64,000 bases of DNA from the NCBI GenBank assembly GCA_900540995.1, contig UQHO01000005.1, positions 21,556 to 85,555 of the forward strand, in the 5' to 3' direction. Made by a program: the position numbers and the translations under genes. The stretch is from an uncultured Collinsella sp. (GTDB lineage Bacteria > Actinomycetota > Coriobacteriia > Coriobacteriales > Coriobacteriaceae). Shown here piece by piece: positions 34,484-43,471 of the stretch. Each line of letters starts with the position of its first letter. The stretch's first letter is position 1. Under the pieces are notes generated by a model, which was given only the letters and a program-made list of their open reading frames with translations, made no database searches and was not told the DNA's origin.

Positions 34484-35764
34484 TTACTTTTCAGCAGCCT
34501 TATTGAGAAAGCCGGAAACGATAGCAAACGCAGCAATCATAAGGTTGCAGGCAATGCAGAAGATAAATACTCCCTGGAATGACCCTGCCATGCCGTAAAC
34601 CTTCATCATGACCGGCATTCCAAAAGCACCGACGACATAGCCCGCTGAGCAAACGATCGAATAGATCCTTCCAAAATCGCGTGATCCAAAGAGCGAGAGG
34701 AGAAGCATCGGCATTGCGGTTCCAACGATGGCGAACATGACATCGTTTACACCAGCTGCAATGATGGAAACGGTCTCATTGCTTCCGCCAATGATAAGAA
34801 GCAGGAATGAAAGAATGCTGACACCTGTCCATGCGACCGTTGCTTTAATAGCGCCAAGCTTGTCGCATGTTTTGCCCACGAAGGGATTTAGGAAGATATC
34901 GGAGAGTGAAGCTGCCGAGACCATTAAGCTTCCTACGATAGGATTGAAACCGACCTCGCTTGCATAGGTTGGAAACAGCTGGTTCATGCAGCAGGTGAGC
35001 TGCGCCACGCAAAGCAAGAGGACACAGAGAATAAAAGACGGCGTTTTCGCGGCATCGCGGAGTGCCATGCCCGAAAGGACATCTTCCTGCTCATCGGCGC
35101 TGCAGCTCTCATGGGTTTCGGAGGCGGTCTCTCCGTACGGAAGCATATTGCGATCAGAGGGGTTAAGGCGAATGATAAATGCGCTTGCAGGCAAAATCAT
35201 AGCTGCAGAAACGGCCGCAAGCACGATGTATCCCGTACGCCAGCCTTGCTGCTCGATGACCAGTGTAATGACAGGACTCAATAACAGCGTGCAGAGAGAA
35301 TTAACGCCCCAAGCGAGGCCGATGGCGAGACCGGACGATTTGCTGAACCATTGGTCAATGACATCGGACATGCAGACGCCCGTTGTAAACGAAAAGCAGA
35401 TGCCGATCACTGCGGCGGAGACGGTGAACATCCAGACCTCGGTGTAGAACGCCATTGCGGCGCCGGCGGCAATAAGGACGAGTTCAATGCAAATATGCCA
35501 TGGTTTGCCGATTACTTTTGGAATGAAGCGACTCAAAAGCGGAAGCCCAAGCGCAAGGCCAAGAAGAATCGCGGTGAAATAGAAAGAAAAAGAAGTGTAG
35601 TCAAAGCCCAGATCTTCACATACTGGAGCAACGAATGAGCCGGCAATAATGCTATATGTGCCAGTTGTTCCGGCGGACAATAAGCCGAGCGCAATAACGA
35701 CGACCCAAGCAAATGCGCCGCTTTCACGGAGACAATCTTTTTTGGCTGGTGTGGTGAGAGTCAT
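34484..35764 (-). CDS. OFA-type MFS antiporter, second copy
   Basis: A 426-residue 12-TM carrier clearly paralogous to the 29839 gene (shared AGTTGTYSIIAGSFVAPVCE and CMSDVIDQWFSKSSGLAIGL). The central loop between TM6 and TM7 differs most. ATG 35764 follows GGAGC. It has its own promoter region with two TetR-type palindromes, so it is probably co-regulated with the deiminase operon. Two carriers may separate import of the substrate from export of the product. Confidence 0.88.
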   Translation of the reverse strand: MTLTTPAKKDCLRESGAFAWVVVIALGLLSAGTTGTYSIIAGSFVAPVCEDLGFDYTSFSFYFTAILLGLALGLPLLSRFIPKVIGKPWHICIELVLIAAGAAMAFYTEVWMFTVSAAVIGICFSFTTGVCMSDVIDQWFSKSSGLAIGLAWGVNSLCTLLLSPVITLVIEQQGWRTGYIVLAAVSAAMILPASAFIIRLNPSDRNMLPYGETASETHESCSADEQEDVLSGMALRDAAKTPSFILCVLLLCVAQLTCCMNQLFPTYASEVGFNPIVGSLMVSAASLSDIFLNPFVGKTCDKLGAIKATVAWTGVSILSFLLLIIGGSNETVSIIAAGVNDVMFAIVGTAMPMLLLSLFGSRDFGRIYSIVCSAGYVVGAFGMPVMMKVYGMAGSFQGVFIFCIACNLMIAAFAIVSGFLNKAAEK

Positions 35765-35802
35765 GGTTGCTCCATTTCTATCGGCAATACATCCTATATG
35801 CC

Positions 35803-35814
35803 TACCGATAGGTA
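35803..35814. promoter_or_regulatory. TetR operator candidate 3
   Basis: TACC GATA GGTA, 39 bases upstream of the second MFS start codon. Confidence 0.5.
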
Positions 35815-35869
35815 TATAAACCAGAGGACTCTTCGTCAAGCATTAAGCGGGGAGAGGGAGTTCTTAACC

Positions 35870-35881
35870 TGCCGAACGGTA
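35870..35881. promoter_or_regulatory. TetR operator candidate 4
   Basis: TGCCGAACGGTA, one base different from the complement of site 1, 106 bases upstream of the second MFS gene. Confidence 0.45.
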
Positions 35882-35908
35882 ATTAGACCCCGTTTTCGCA
35901 AGGGTCTC

Positions 35909-35941
35909 AATGTGACAAAGGGACTGTCCCTTTGTCGCATT
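35909..35941. terminator. Hairpin of repeat family C at the end of the MacB-like gene
   Basis: A 15-bp stem, AATGTGACAAAGGGA with TCCCTTTGTCGCATT (one G-U), overlapping the stop codon. It is the same family as 17110 and 29722. Confidence 0.65.
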
Positions 35942-38900
35942 ATTCGGAGCGCAGGGCTTCCACGGGGTCTTTTTTGGATGCGCTGCGGGCCGGCAGCAGG
36001 CCAGCGACAACCGTCAGCAGCACCGAAATTGCAATGAGCACCAGCGCATCCTGCACGGGCAGGCTCATCAGGTTGGGGACCTGTTTGGCCGTAAGCGCCC
36101 AAGCATTGACCGGGAAGCTCACGGCCACCACGACGACAACAGCAAAGACGCCGGCAATGAGGCCCTCGATAAAGGTCTCGGCGTTGAACACGTTTGCCAC
36201 GTTACGCTTCGACGCGCCAATCGCACGCAGAATGCCAATCTCCTTTTTGCGCTCCAGCACGCTGATGTACGTGATGATGCCGATCATGATGGAGCTCACC
36301 ACCAGGCTGATGCTTACGAATGCGATGAGCACCAAGCTGATGGTGTTCACGATGTCGGTCACCGAACCCATGATGATGCCCATGTAGTCGGTGTACGAAA
36401 TTGCCCGATCATCGTGGCCAGCGGCTTTGACCTGCTTGCTGTACGCATCGATGTGATCGAGTACGCGCTCCTTGGCCTCAAAGTCGCGCGGGAAAATCTT
36501 GACCGAGATGGGGTCCGCCTCGTCCGCATAACCCAACGTGGTCAGATTGTTGTCGTAGGTGAGCTTCGAAGCCTTGGCATAGCTCATCATGAGCGAACTC
36601 AGGTCCTCGGCGTCCATGTTGAAATGGATGGCACGAGCAAAGGCGCTCGCATCCACGTGCATGGCGCTCGCCAGGTTGGCAAAACTCGAAGACATCTGCG
36701 TCTCCATCTGGTCCATAAGCCCCGCTGTGCCCGCCTTGAGCTGGGACGATACCGTCGACGCTATCTGCTCGCTGATTACCTTCATCACCTGATCCATAGC
36801 CTGCTGCAGATACGGAGCCAGCTGCTTTTGCACATAGTCGGTCATCGCCTGTTGCAGGCGCTCGGCCAGGGCATCGCCGTCGAGCGCCTTCAATTGAGCC
36901 AGGCATTGCTGGGCTGCGGCATCATTCTCAAGATACGTCGAGAATGCGGCAGCGAGCTTTGACGCGTCTTTAAGATCTTCGGGCGACAGCGCCTTAAACT
37001 GATCAGACTGCAAAAAGCCCTCAAACAGTTGGTTGGCAAGTATTCCCACCTGCTGCATTTGCTCGGGCGTGAGCTCCAGACCGTCAAAGATGCCCGAGAA
37101 ATCTGGAGCCGGCGCTTTTGCCATGATGTCGCTGAAGTCGATGTCCTTGCCAACGTCCGAGAGGTCAATGTCCAACCCGGATAAGTCGATACCAGAAAGG
37201 TCCATACCGCCGGCCGCACCCGAAAGTGCAGACGCATCAAACGAGAACGCGCTCTTGAGCGCCGCCTCGTCCACGCTGAACATGCTGCTCAGATCCACGC
37301 CTTGTTTGGCCTCGCCTTGCAGTTCGTCGAAGGTTTTGCCCGTAAAGACATCCGTCTCGGGGTGAGCAAGCTGCTCCTGCACAATCTGCGAATTTGCGGC
37401 GCGTTCCATAAGCTGACGAGTCAGTGCATGCGTATAGGCAATGCCCGGGGTCAATGCGCTCGCGTTGGCCGTCTCGTTAGGTCGCACCACGCCCACAATG
37501 CGCACGTCAATACCGGCGGCAACCTTGGCCGTCATAAAGTCGGCATCGTCAGACATGTCAGTCCACATGCCGGTCTCTTCGTTTTTGCGATACGCATCGG
37601 CCGGCGACAGCACCTTAAACGTGGTAGACAGCGCATCGTCGTAGGTAAAGTCGGTGCCGGTCTCGGGCGTTTCGACCCCACCGTCAGCCGTCATAGCGCT
37701 GTTTACCAGATCGTTGAGCTCATCGATATCCAGCGCGCCGATGCTGTAGAGCGTGTAATCGCCCACCGTGCCACGACTCGAAAGCACCATCACGGCTTCG
37801 TTAGCAGACGTAGGCCAATGACCGGCGACGACATCGTACTGGCTGTCGAGCAGGCTCTGGTCGTCGATCATCTCGTTAAAGACCGAGGTTCCCATGGATT
37901 CCATGCTCACCGTTGCCGCCGAGCTCGCGCCTCCGCTCATGGCCTCGGTCATGGCGTTGGGAACAAGCCGAACGGGCTTCTTGTCGCCCTTACCCGCACG
38001 ATAGACAACCGGCGATACACCGTAGCCGTACTGAATGGCGTTGACCTCTTTATCGATGCCGTCGCCACCGGCATCGAGCCATGCCTTAAAGCTCGTCATG
38101 TCATTGGACTTAACGCTCGCAAACATATCCTTTACGGCCGTGACCACAGGAATCTTATCGGTTCCCTTAGCCTTGCCGCCGGCACTGTCGTCGGACGAAT
38201 CCACGCTTTCAGACGAGCCGTCATCCGTGGCCCCCTCTCCGCCCATCATGGACGACAGGTCGTAATCCTGCTTGGAAATGGTGAGTGGGTAGCTCGAGAG
38301 CGTGTCCTCCTCGACCTTTTTGATGTAGCCGTTTACGCCATTGGAGAGTGCCAGGATCGCCGCGATACCGATAATGCCAATCGAGCCCGCAAAGGCAGTC
38401 ATGGCCGTACGGCCCTTTTTGGTCATAAGGTTTCGGGCAGAAAGCCCCAGCGCCGTCACAAAGCTCATCGAGGTTTTGCGCGTAGGCTTGGCCTCGCGGC
38501 GCGCGGCCTTGACAACATCAAAGGGGTCGGAATCGTCGGTGATCTTTCCATCTGCCAGGTTGACGATGCGCGTGGCGTACTGGTACGCCAGCTCGGGATT
38601 GTGCGTGACCATGATGACCAGACGGTCGCGCGCGACTTCCTTGAGCAAGTCCATGACCTGCACGGACGTCGTAGAGTCCAAGGCGCCGGTCGGCTCGTCT
38701 GCCAGCACAATCTCGGGATCGTTGATTAGGGCGCGGGCGATGGCCACGCGCTGCATCTGTCCACCCGAAAGCTGGCTCGGGCGCTTGTTAACGTGCTCGC
38801 CCAGACCAACTGCCTCGAGCGCCTTGCGTGCACGCTGGCGGCGCTCGGCATGCCCCACACCCGTGAGCGTAAGCGCCAGCTCCACGTTTTCCAAAATGGT

Positions 38901-39194
38901 CTGATGCGGAATAAGGTTATAGCTTTGGAACACAAATCCGATGCGGTTGTTGCGGTAGGCATCCCAATCGCGATCGTGAAAGTCCTTGGTCGAAATACCG
39001 TCGATCAGCAGGTCGCCCGAGTCAAAGTGGTCGAGTCCGCCGATAACGTTGAGCATCGTAGTTTTGCCCGAACCCGAGGGACCCAGAATGGCCACGAACT
39101 CGCTATCGCGAAAAGACAGGCTTACGTTGTCGAGCGCCACCTGCGTAAACGACTGCGTAACGTACCTTTTGCAAATTCCTTTGAGCTCCAGCAT
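35940..39194 (-). CDS. MacB-like ABC transporter, ATPase fused to FtsX-type permease
   Basis: 1084 residues. Residues 1-230 are an ABC ATPase: Walker A GPSGSGKTT, signature LSGGQMQRVAIARAL, Walker B IVLADEPTGALD. One TM follows (about 270-290), then an exceptionally long extracytoplasmic region of about 560 residues with Asp-rich repeats (DLSGIDLSGLDIDLSD) and helical stretches. Three TM helices and the FtsX motif (ERKKEIGILRAIGASKRNV) end the protein. MacB-type proteins drive efflux or lipoprotein work by mechanotransmission. The start is ATG 39194 behind AGGAGAGG. Confidence 0.9.
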   Translation of the reverse strand: MLELKGICKRYVTQSFTQVALDNVSLSFRDSEFVAILGPSGSGKTTMLNVIGGLDHFDSGDLLIDGISTKDFHDRDWDAYRNNRIGFVFQSYNLIPHQTILENVELALTLTGVGHAERRQRARKALEAVGLGEHVNKRPSQLSGGQMQRVAIARALINDPEIVLADEPTGALDSTTSVQVMDLLKEVARDRLVIMVTHNPELAYQYATRIVNLADGKITDDSDPFDVVKAARREAKPTRKTSMSFVTALGLSARNLMTKKGRTAMTAFAGSIGIIGIAAILALSNGVNGYIKKVEEDTLSSYPLTISKQDYDLSSMMGGEGATDDGSSESVDSSDDSAGGKAKGTDKIPVVTAVKDMFASVKSNDMTSFKAWLDAGGDGIDKEVNAIQYGYGVSPVVYRAGKGDKKPVRLVPNAMTEAMSGGASSAATVSMESMGTSVFNEMIDDQSLLDSQYDVVAGHWPTSANEAVMVLSSRGTVGDYTLYSIGALDIDELNDLVNSAMTADGGVETPETGTDFTYDDALSTTFKVLSPADAYRKNEETGMWTDMSDDADFMTAKVAAGIDVRIVGVVRPNETANASALTPGIAYTHALTRQLMERAANSQIVQEQLAHPETDVFTGKTFDELQGEAKQGVDLSSMFSVDEAALKSAFSFDASALSGAAGGMDLSGIDLSGLDIDLSDVGKDIDFSDIMAKAPAPDFSGIFDGLELTPEQMQQVGILANQLFEGFLQSDQFKALSPEDLKDASKLAAAFSTYLENDAAAQQCLAQLKALDGDALAERLQQAMTDYVQKQLAPYLQQAMDQVMKVISEQIASTVSSQLKAGTAGLMDQMETQMSSSFANLASAMHVDASAFARAIHFNMDAEDLSSLMMSYAKASKLTYDNNLTTLGYADEADPISVKIFPRDFEAKERVLDHIDAYSKQVKAAGHDDRAISYTDYMGIIMGSVTDIVNTISLVLIAFVSISLVVSSIMIGIITYISVLERKKEIGILRAIGASKRNVANVFNAETFIEGLIAGVFAVVVVVAVSFPVNAWALTAKQVPNLMSLPVQDALVLIAISVLLTVVAGLLPARSASKKDPVEALRSE

Positions 39195-39346
39195 GGACGG
39201 CAACCTCTCCTGCGCAGGCACCCTGCCCGCTCTCCTCCGCCGTTCGTATTCGACGCGTTTGTCCTACTCTATCCCCATTTTTTGCCGGCGCCAGTGAGGA
39301 ATGTAACGAACCACGCCAAAAAACGAACGGGACGGCGCCCAAAAGA

Positions 39347-39368
39347 AGAGGTCCCAAGCGGGACCTCT
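39347..39368 (-). terminator. Terminator of the redox operon
   Basis: AGAGGTCCC/GGGACCTCT with a 4-base loop, followed leftward by TCTTCTTTT, 80 bases past the TlpA gene. Confidence 0.75.
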
Positions 39369-39447
39369 ATATGGTGGAGCTTATCTTGAAAGGTAGTGGA
39401 CTACTTCGCACAGCGGTGCACGATCCTCGCTATGCTTTACGCGTTGT

Positions 39448-40419
39448 TTACTGCTCGCTATTCGCAATCGCCTGGTCGATAAGCTTGTCGAGTGCCGCGC
39501 GCTGCTCGGCGGAGCTGATGGCTCCCACGATTGGATCCCCTACGATGTTGCCATTCTGATCGATGACATACGTTGTCGGGAACGAGAACAAATTTGACGT
39601 AAACTTACCGGCCTCGCTATCCGACTTGAACCAGATGTTCTTATACGTCACGCCCTTCTTGCTCAGCACGTCCTTGGCATCTGCAATCTCGCCCTTGTTG
39701 CCATCGAGCGTAAAGGAATTGACGCCCACGACCTGACCGCCCTTCTTGGCAAGCTCCTGATTCAGTTTCTCAAGATCGCCCAGCTCGCCCACGCACGGCT
39801 TGCAAGTGGTGAACCAGAAGTTCATGACGGTGACCTTGTTCTTAGAGAACAGCTCGTCGCTACTCACGTCGTTGCCATCCAGGTCCTTGCCCGTAAAGCT
39901 GGGGAACTTCGTCGCCTCGCTCGAAGCATTGGCACCAGCCGTCATGCCAGCGGCCGAAGCGTCGACGCTCTCGCCTTCGCTCGGCGTGCTTCCACAGCCG
40001 GGGAACTCCTTCTCCAAGCTCTCGAGCTTGTCCTCGATCTCCTTGATCTGCTGCGCACCGGCCTTGAGCGTCTTGAACTCATCCGCCGTGAACTCATCCT
40101 TGGCGCCGTCGATGGTCTTGAGCAGGAAATCGCCGTAATTGCTGCCGTCCTCAATCATTACCGAGTCTTTATTTGCCGCATTGAATACCTTTTCCCACAG
40201 CGCGTTATCACTCGAAAAGATATCGTTCTCCTTTTGCATGAGCTTCGCATACAGCTCAGCGGCCTCGTCGGCATTGGTCGGCTTCTGCGCAGTGAGTTCT
40301 GCGATCTTAGGATCGGAGCTCGCAGATTCGCTCGCATTGCCACTGGGCGCCGAACACGCCACAAGACACAAGGCCAATACTGGCACCATAAACAGGGCCG
40401 CAATCTTAGAAAGCTTCAT
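39448..40419 (-). CDS. TlpA-like thiol-disulfide oxidoreductase lipoprotein
   Basis: 323 residues. The lipoprotein signal ends at LVAC (Cys22). Residues 30-150 are a helical, charged region of unknown role; the C-terminal 150 residues are a TlpA/ResA thioredoxin fold with active site CKPC in NFWFTTCKPCVGE and the cis-Pro loop FSFPTTYVID. It reduces disulfides outside the membrane. The start is ATG 40419, 6 bases after GGAGGA. It is third gene of the CXXC-mini-protein/Fe-S operon, which probably supplies its electrons. Confidence 0.9.
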   Translation of the reverse strand: MKLSKIAALFMVPVLALCLVACSAPSGNASESASSDPKIAELTAQKPTNADEAAELYAKLMQKENDIFSSDNALWEKVFNAANKDSVMIEDGSNYGDFLLKTIDGAKDEFTADEFKTLKAGAQQIKEIEDKLESLEKEFPGCGSTPSEGESVDASAAGMTAGANASSEATKFPSFTGKDLDGNDVSSDELFSKNKVTVMNFWFTTCKPCVGELGDLEKLNQELAKKGGQVVGVNSFTLDGNKGEIADAKDVLSKKGVTYKNIWFKSDSEAGKFTSNLFSFPTTYVIDQNGNIVGDPIVGAISSAEQRAALDKLIDQAIANSEQ

Positions 40420-40448
40420 GGTCATTCCTCCGTTTTGTCGAAGCTTGT

Positions 40449-41351
40449 TTACTTTTTATCGGCGGTCAAGGGGAGCTTTTCCGCCGACACATCCAGGCCA
40501 TAGCGATAGCTGATGGCGGCGACGGGACAGGCCCCGATGCACTTTCCGCACCGGATACATTCGGCGTGATTGGGCGAGCGGACAACATCAACGTCCATCT
40601 GACAAACCCTTGAACACTTGCCGCACGAGACGCATTTGCACGCGTCAACCTGAATCCCCAACAAGGACACCCTATTCATGAGCGCATAGAATGCGCCGAG
40701 TGGGCAAATCCATTTGCAGAAAGGGCGGTAGAACAAAACGCTCAGCACTACCACGGCAATGAGAACGGCAAGTTTCCAAGTAAAGAGATGTCCCAACGCA
40801 GATCGAATGCCGGCATTGGCGATGGCCAGCGGAATGGCGCCCTCGAGCACACCCTGCGGACAGATGTACTTACAAAAGAACGGGTCGCCCATGCCCACGT
40901 CGTTAACCACCAAGACGGGCAGCAGCACCACGGCAAACAGCAGCACAACGTATTTGATGTACGTGAGCGGCTTAAGCTTTTTCGTGGAAAGCTTTTTGCC
41001 GGGAATCTTATGAAGCAGCTCCTGCAGCCAGCCAAACGGGCACAGAAAGCCGCATACAAAGCGTCCCATCAGCACACCGAGCAAAATGAGCGTACCGGTA
41101 ACATAGTAAGAAAAGTTGAACTTGGATGAACCTACCACCGACTGGAACGACCCGATGGGGCACGCACCCGTTGCCGCGGGGCACGAATAGCAATTAAGTC
41201 CAGGTACGCAGACTGTTTTTCCCGCGCCCTGATAGATGCCGCCTTTGGCAAAGTTTGGCAGGTGAATGTTGGTGACGAGCGTCGCCGCCGCCTGAATGAA
41301 TCCGCGAAATCGAGCCAAAACATGCGACGCAGTGTTTTCTCTTTTATCCAA
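40449..41351 (-). CDS. NapH-like 4Fe-4S membrane protein
   Basis: About 300 residues, four to five TM helices with many Cys motifs: CYSCPAATGACPIG, CGFLCPFG, CKYICPQG, CKWICPLG, then two ferredoxin clusters CVSCGKCSRVCQ and CIRCGKCIGACP. NapH/YccM-type proteins pass electrons across or at the membrane. Start codon inferred as TTG 41351 (GGAG 10 bases upstream), overlapping the upstream mini-protein gene by 8 bases; no good ATG fits. With TlpA it probably forms an electron path to extracytoplasmic thiols. Confidence 0.88.
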   Translation of the reverse strand: MDKRENTASHVLARFRGFIQAAATLVTNIHLPNFAKGGIYQGAGKTVCVPGLNCYSCPAATGACPIGSFQSVVGSSKFNFSYYVTGTLILLGVLMGRFVCGFLCPFGWLQELLHKIPGKKLSTKKLKPLTYIKYVVLLFAVVLLPVLVVNDVGMGDPFFCKYICPQGVLEGAIPLAIANAGIRSALGHLFTWKLAVLIAVVVLSVLFYRPFCKWICPLGAFYALMNRVSLLGIQVDACKCVSCGKCSRVCQMDVDVVRSPNHAECIRCGKCIGACPVAAISYRYGLDVSAEKLPLTADKK

Positions 41352-41490
41352 TTCCGATACACTCCAAGCACAGCCTAATCGCTTTGGCCAGCACGGCATC
41401 CGCCTCGCCACGCATAACGCCAAAGCACACCATGGCAATTCCGACGATCAACAAAGCGACCTGTACCACGGGTTTTACCGCTTTGAACAA
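41344..41490 (-). CDS. CD1871A family CXXC mini-protein
   Basis: 48 residues, TTG start at 41490 with AAAGGAG 8 bases upstream, stop at 41344. One TM helix (VVQVALLIVGIAMVCFGVM), then RGEADAVLAKAIRLCLECIGIG. The ending CLECIGIG and the size match the CD1871A family of CXXC mini-proteins that I know from gut anaerobes next to 4Fe-4S membrane proteins. It is translationally coupled to the NapH-like gene. The paired Cys suggest a redox or metal-relay role, which is an inference. Confidence 0.85.
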   Translation of the reverse strand: MFKAVKPVVQVALLIVGIAMVCFGVMRGEADAVLAKAIRLCLECIGIG

Positions 41491-41580
41491 CCTGACCACT
41501 CCTTTCGTTACGCGACCATTGGACCATATCGACTATAAAATCCGTGTTAAGCGCGATTTGAAATGTGCAAGGAGACTGTT

Positions 41581-42255
41581 ATGCGTATTTTGATCGTCGA
41601 AGACGAGCGAGCACTGTGCGATGCAATCGCGCGCAGCTTGCGAAACCTGGCGTACAGCGTCGACTGCTGTCACGACGGACAGGAGGCGCTCGACCTACTG
41701 GACGTTGAGGCCTTCGACCTCGTGGTACTCGACCTCAACCTTCCCCGTATCGACGGCATGACCGTACTCAGGGAACTTAGGGAAACTGACTGCGAGACCA
41801 AGGTACTGATTCTGTCCGCACGTGGCGAAGTATCCGATAAAGTCGCCGGACTCGATGCCGGCGCCAACGATTACCTCACCAAGCCGTTTCATCTGGACGA
41901 GCTTGCGGCAAGAATTCGCAGCCTTACCCTCAGACGCTTTACACAAAGCGACATAGTTTTAACCTGCGGAAAGCTCCGCTTTGACACCAAGGCGCGCATC
42001 GCTTCCGTGGACAGCGAGGCTCTATCTCTTACGCGCAAGGAAACGGGAATCTTGGAATACCTGATGTTTAATCAGGGGCGTCCGGTAAGCCAAGAGGAGC
42101 TTATCGAGCACGTTTGGGATAGCAGCGTGAACAGCTTTAGCAACGCAACCCGCGTTCATATCTCGTCACTCCGCAAAAAGCTACGCAGCGTTTTGGGATA
42201 CGACCCGATTCGCAATCGGATTGGAGAGGGCTACGTTATGGAGGATAGCGAATGA
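41581..42255 (+). CDS. OmpR-family response regulator
   Basis: 224 residues: a receiver domain (ILIVEDERALCDAI; phosphoacceptor Asp in LVVLDLNLPRIDG, about residue 51; Lys in LTKPF) and a C-terminal winged helix (SLTRKETGILEYLM to HISSLRKKL). ATG 41581 follows AAGGAGAC. It is divergent from the CD1871A/NapH/TlpA operon (90 bases apart) and overlaps its kinase gene by 4 bases. The divergent redox operon is the likely target. Confidence 0.95.
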   Translation: MRILIVEDERALCDAIARSLRNLAYSVDCCHDGQEALDLLDVEAFDLVVLDLNLPRIDGMTVLRELRETDCETKVLILSARGEVSDKVAGLDAGANDYLTKPFHLDELAARIRSLTLRRFTQSDIVLTCGKLRFDTKARIASVDSEALSLTRKETGILEYLMFNQGRPVSQEELIEHVWDSSVNSFSNATRVHISSLRKKLRSVLGYDPIRNRIGEGYVMEDSE

Positions 42256-43403
42256 AAAGGCTTTCGCTTCAATGGCGCATAACGATTATGACGGCACTGC
42301 TCACGTGCGCGGCATGCGTGCTGACGAACTGCCTGGTCGGCTATACGGGTATGCGCTACATGGATGCCATCGGCAGTGACATCTCGGCCTTTACCGCAAC
42401 CAGCGAAGATTCGCCCCAGGCGTTCGACCCAACGAAAGCGACCCTCGATAACGAGGTTACGATCGTCGTAAACGACGCACAGGAGTCTTTTGGCACGACA
42501 GCCTGGCGCATCACGGCTGGAGTCACACTCCTTGGCGGCGTGCTGGCATACTTTGTGAGCGGCCGCGCACTCAAACCGCTACGGGCTTTTGCAGACCAGG
42601 TTGAGCGTGTGCAGCCTGACAACCTAAGCGAAATCAGACTCAGTGAAGATGTGCCCACCGAGCTACAACGATGCAGCGCCTCTTTCAACGACATGATCGC
42701 CCGTCTTGGCGAAGGGTTCTCTGCACAGCGTCAATTTACCGGCAACGCCGCGCACGAGCTGCGAACCCCGCTCGCCCTTATGCAGGCACAGATCGAACTG
42801 TTTGTCTCCGAGCGCTCCAACTTACAACCCGAAACAGCCGAGTTGCTCGGCCTGCTACAAGAACAAACTGAGCGAATGTCGCGGATGACCAAGGTGTTGC
42901 TCGAGATGAGTGAGCTCCGCAGCGTTCCTTGCGAGGACGATGTGGAACTTGGTCCCTTGTCCGAAGAGATCCTCACCGACCTTGCGCCACTTGCCGAAAA
43001 TAAGGGCATAGCCCTCAATTGTGCTGGGAACGCTTTAGTAATCGGGAGCGACACGCTCCTCTATCGGCTGGTGTTTAACCTGGTCGAAAATGCCATCCGT
43101 TACAGCCACCCCGGCTCGACTGTCAACGTCTCCATCTGCGACAACGACAGCCACGTGTTCCTGCGAGTCGAGGACCAGGGCCCGGGAATACCCAAGCAGT
43201 ACCGTGAGAGCATCTTCCAACCGTTCTTTCGCCTGGATAAATCCCGCAGCAGGGCATACGGCGGCGCAGGACTCGGACTAGCGCTTGTTTGGGAGATTGC
43301 AGCGCTTCACGGTGGCACGGTAGAGGTCGAAACAAGTTCCGAGAACGGAACCACCATGCTCGTAAGCCTTCCAAAACGATCCGTAGCGTTAACCGAACAG
43401 TAA
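42252..43403 (+). CDS. Sensor histidine kinase, partner of the OmpR regulator
   Basis: 383 residues: TM1 (about 10-32), a short extracytoplasmic part of about 60 residues, TM2 (about 85-105), HAMP-like linker, HisKA (NAAHELRTPLALM), and HATPase with N-box NLVENAIRYS, G1 EDQGPGIP and G2 GAGLGLALVWEI. The small sensor part contains no Cys-rich motif. It starts inside the regulator gene (ATGA), as paired two-component genes do. Confidence 0.94.
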   Translation: MKRLSLQWRITIMTALLTCAACVLTNCLVGYTGMRYMDAIGSDISAFTATSEDSPQAFDPTKATLDNEVTIVVNDAQESFGTTAWRITAGVTLLGGVLAYFVSGRALKPLRAFADQVERVQPDNLSEIRLSEDVPTELQRCSASFNDMIARLGEGFSAQRQFTGNAAHELRTPLALMQAQIELFVSERSNLQPETAELLGLLQEQTERMSRMTKVLLEMSELRSVPCEDDVELGPLSEEILTDLAPLAENKGIALNCAGNALVIGSDTLLYRLVFNLVENAIRYSHPGSTVNVSICDNDSHVFLRVEDQGPGIPKQYRESIFQPFFRLDKSRSRAYGGAGLGLALVWEIAALHGGTVEVETSSENGTTMLVSLPKRSVALTEQ

Positions 43404-43471
43404 AACGAAAGGGGTCCCGAGCAACAGGAGTACAATTGCTGCTATTGTTGCCAGCTGTTGGGAGATGGATG

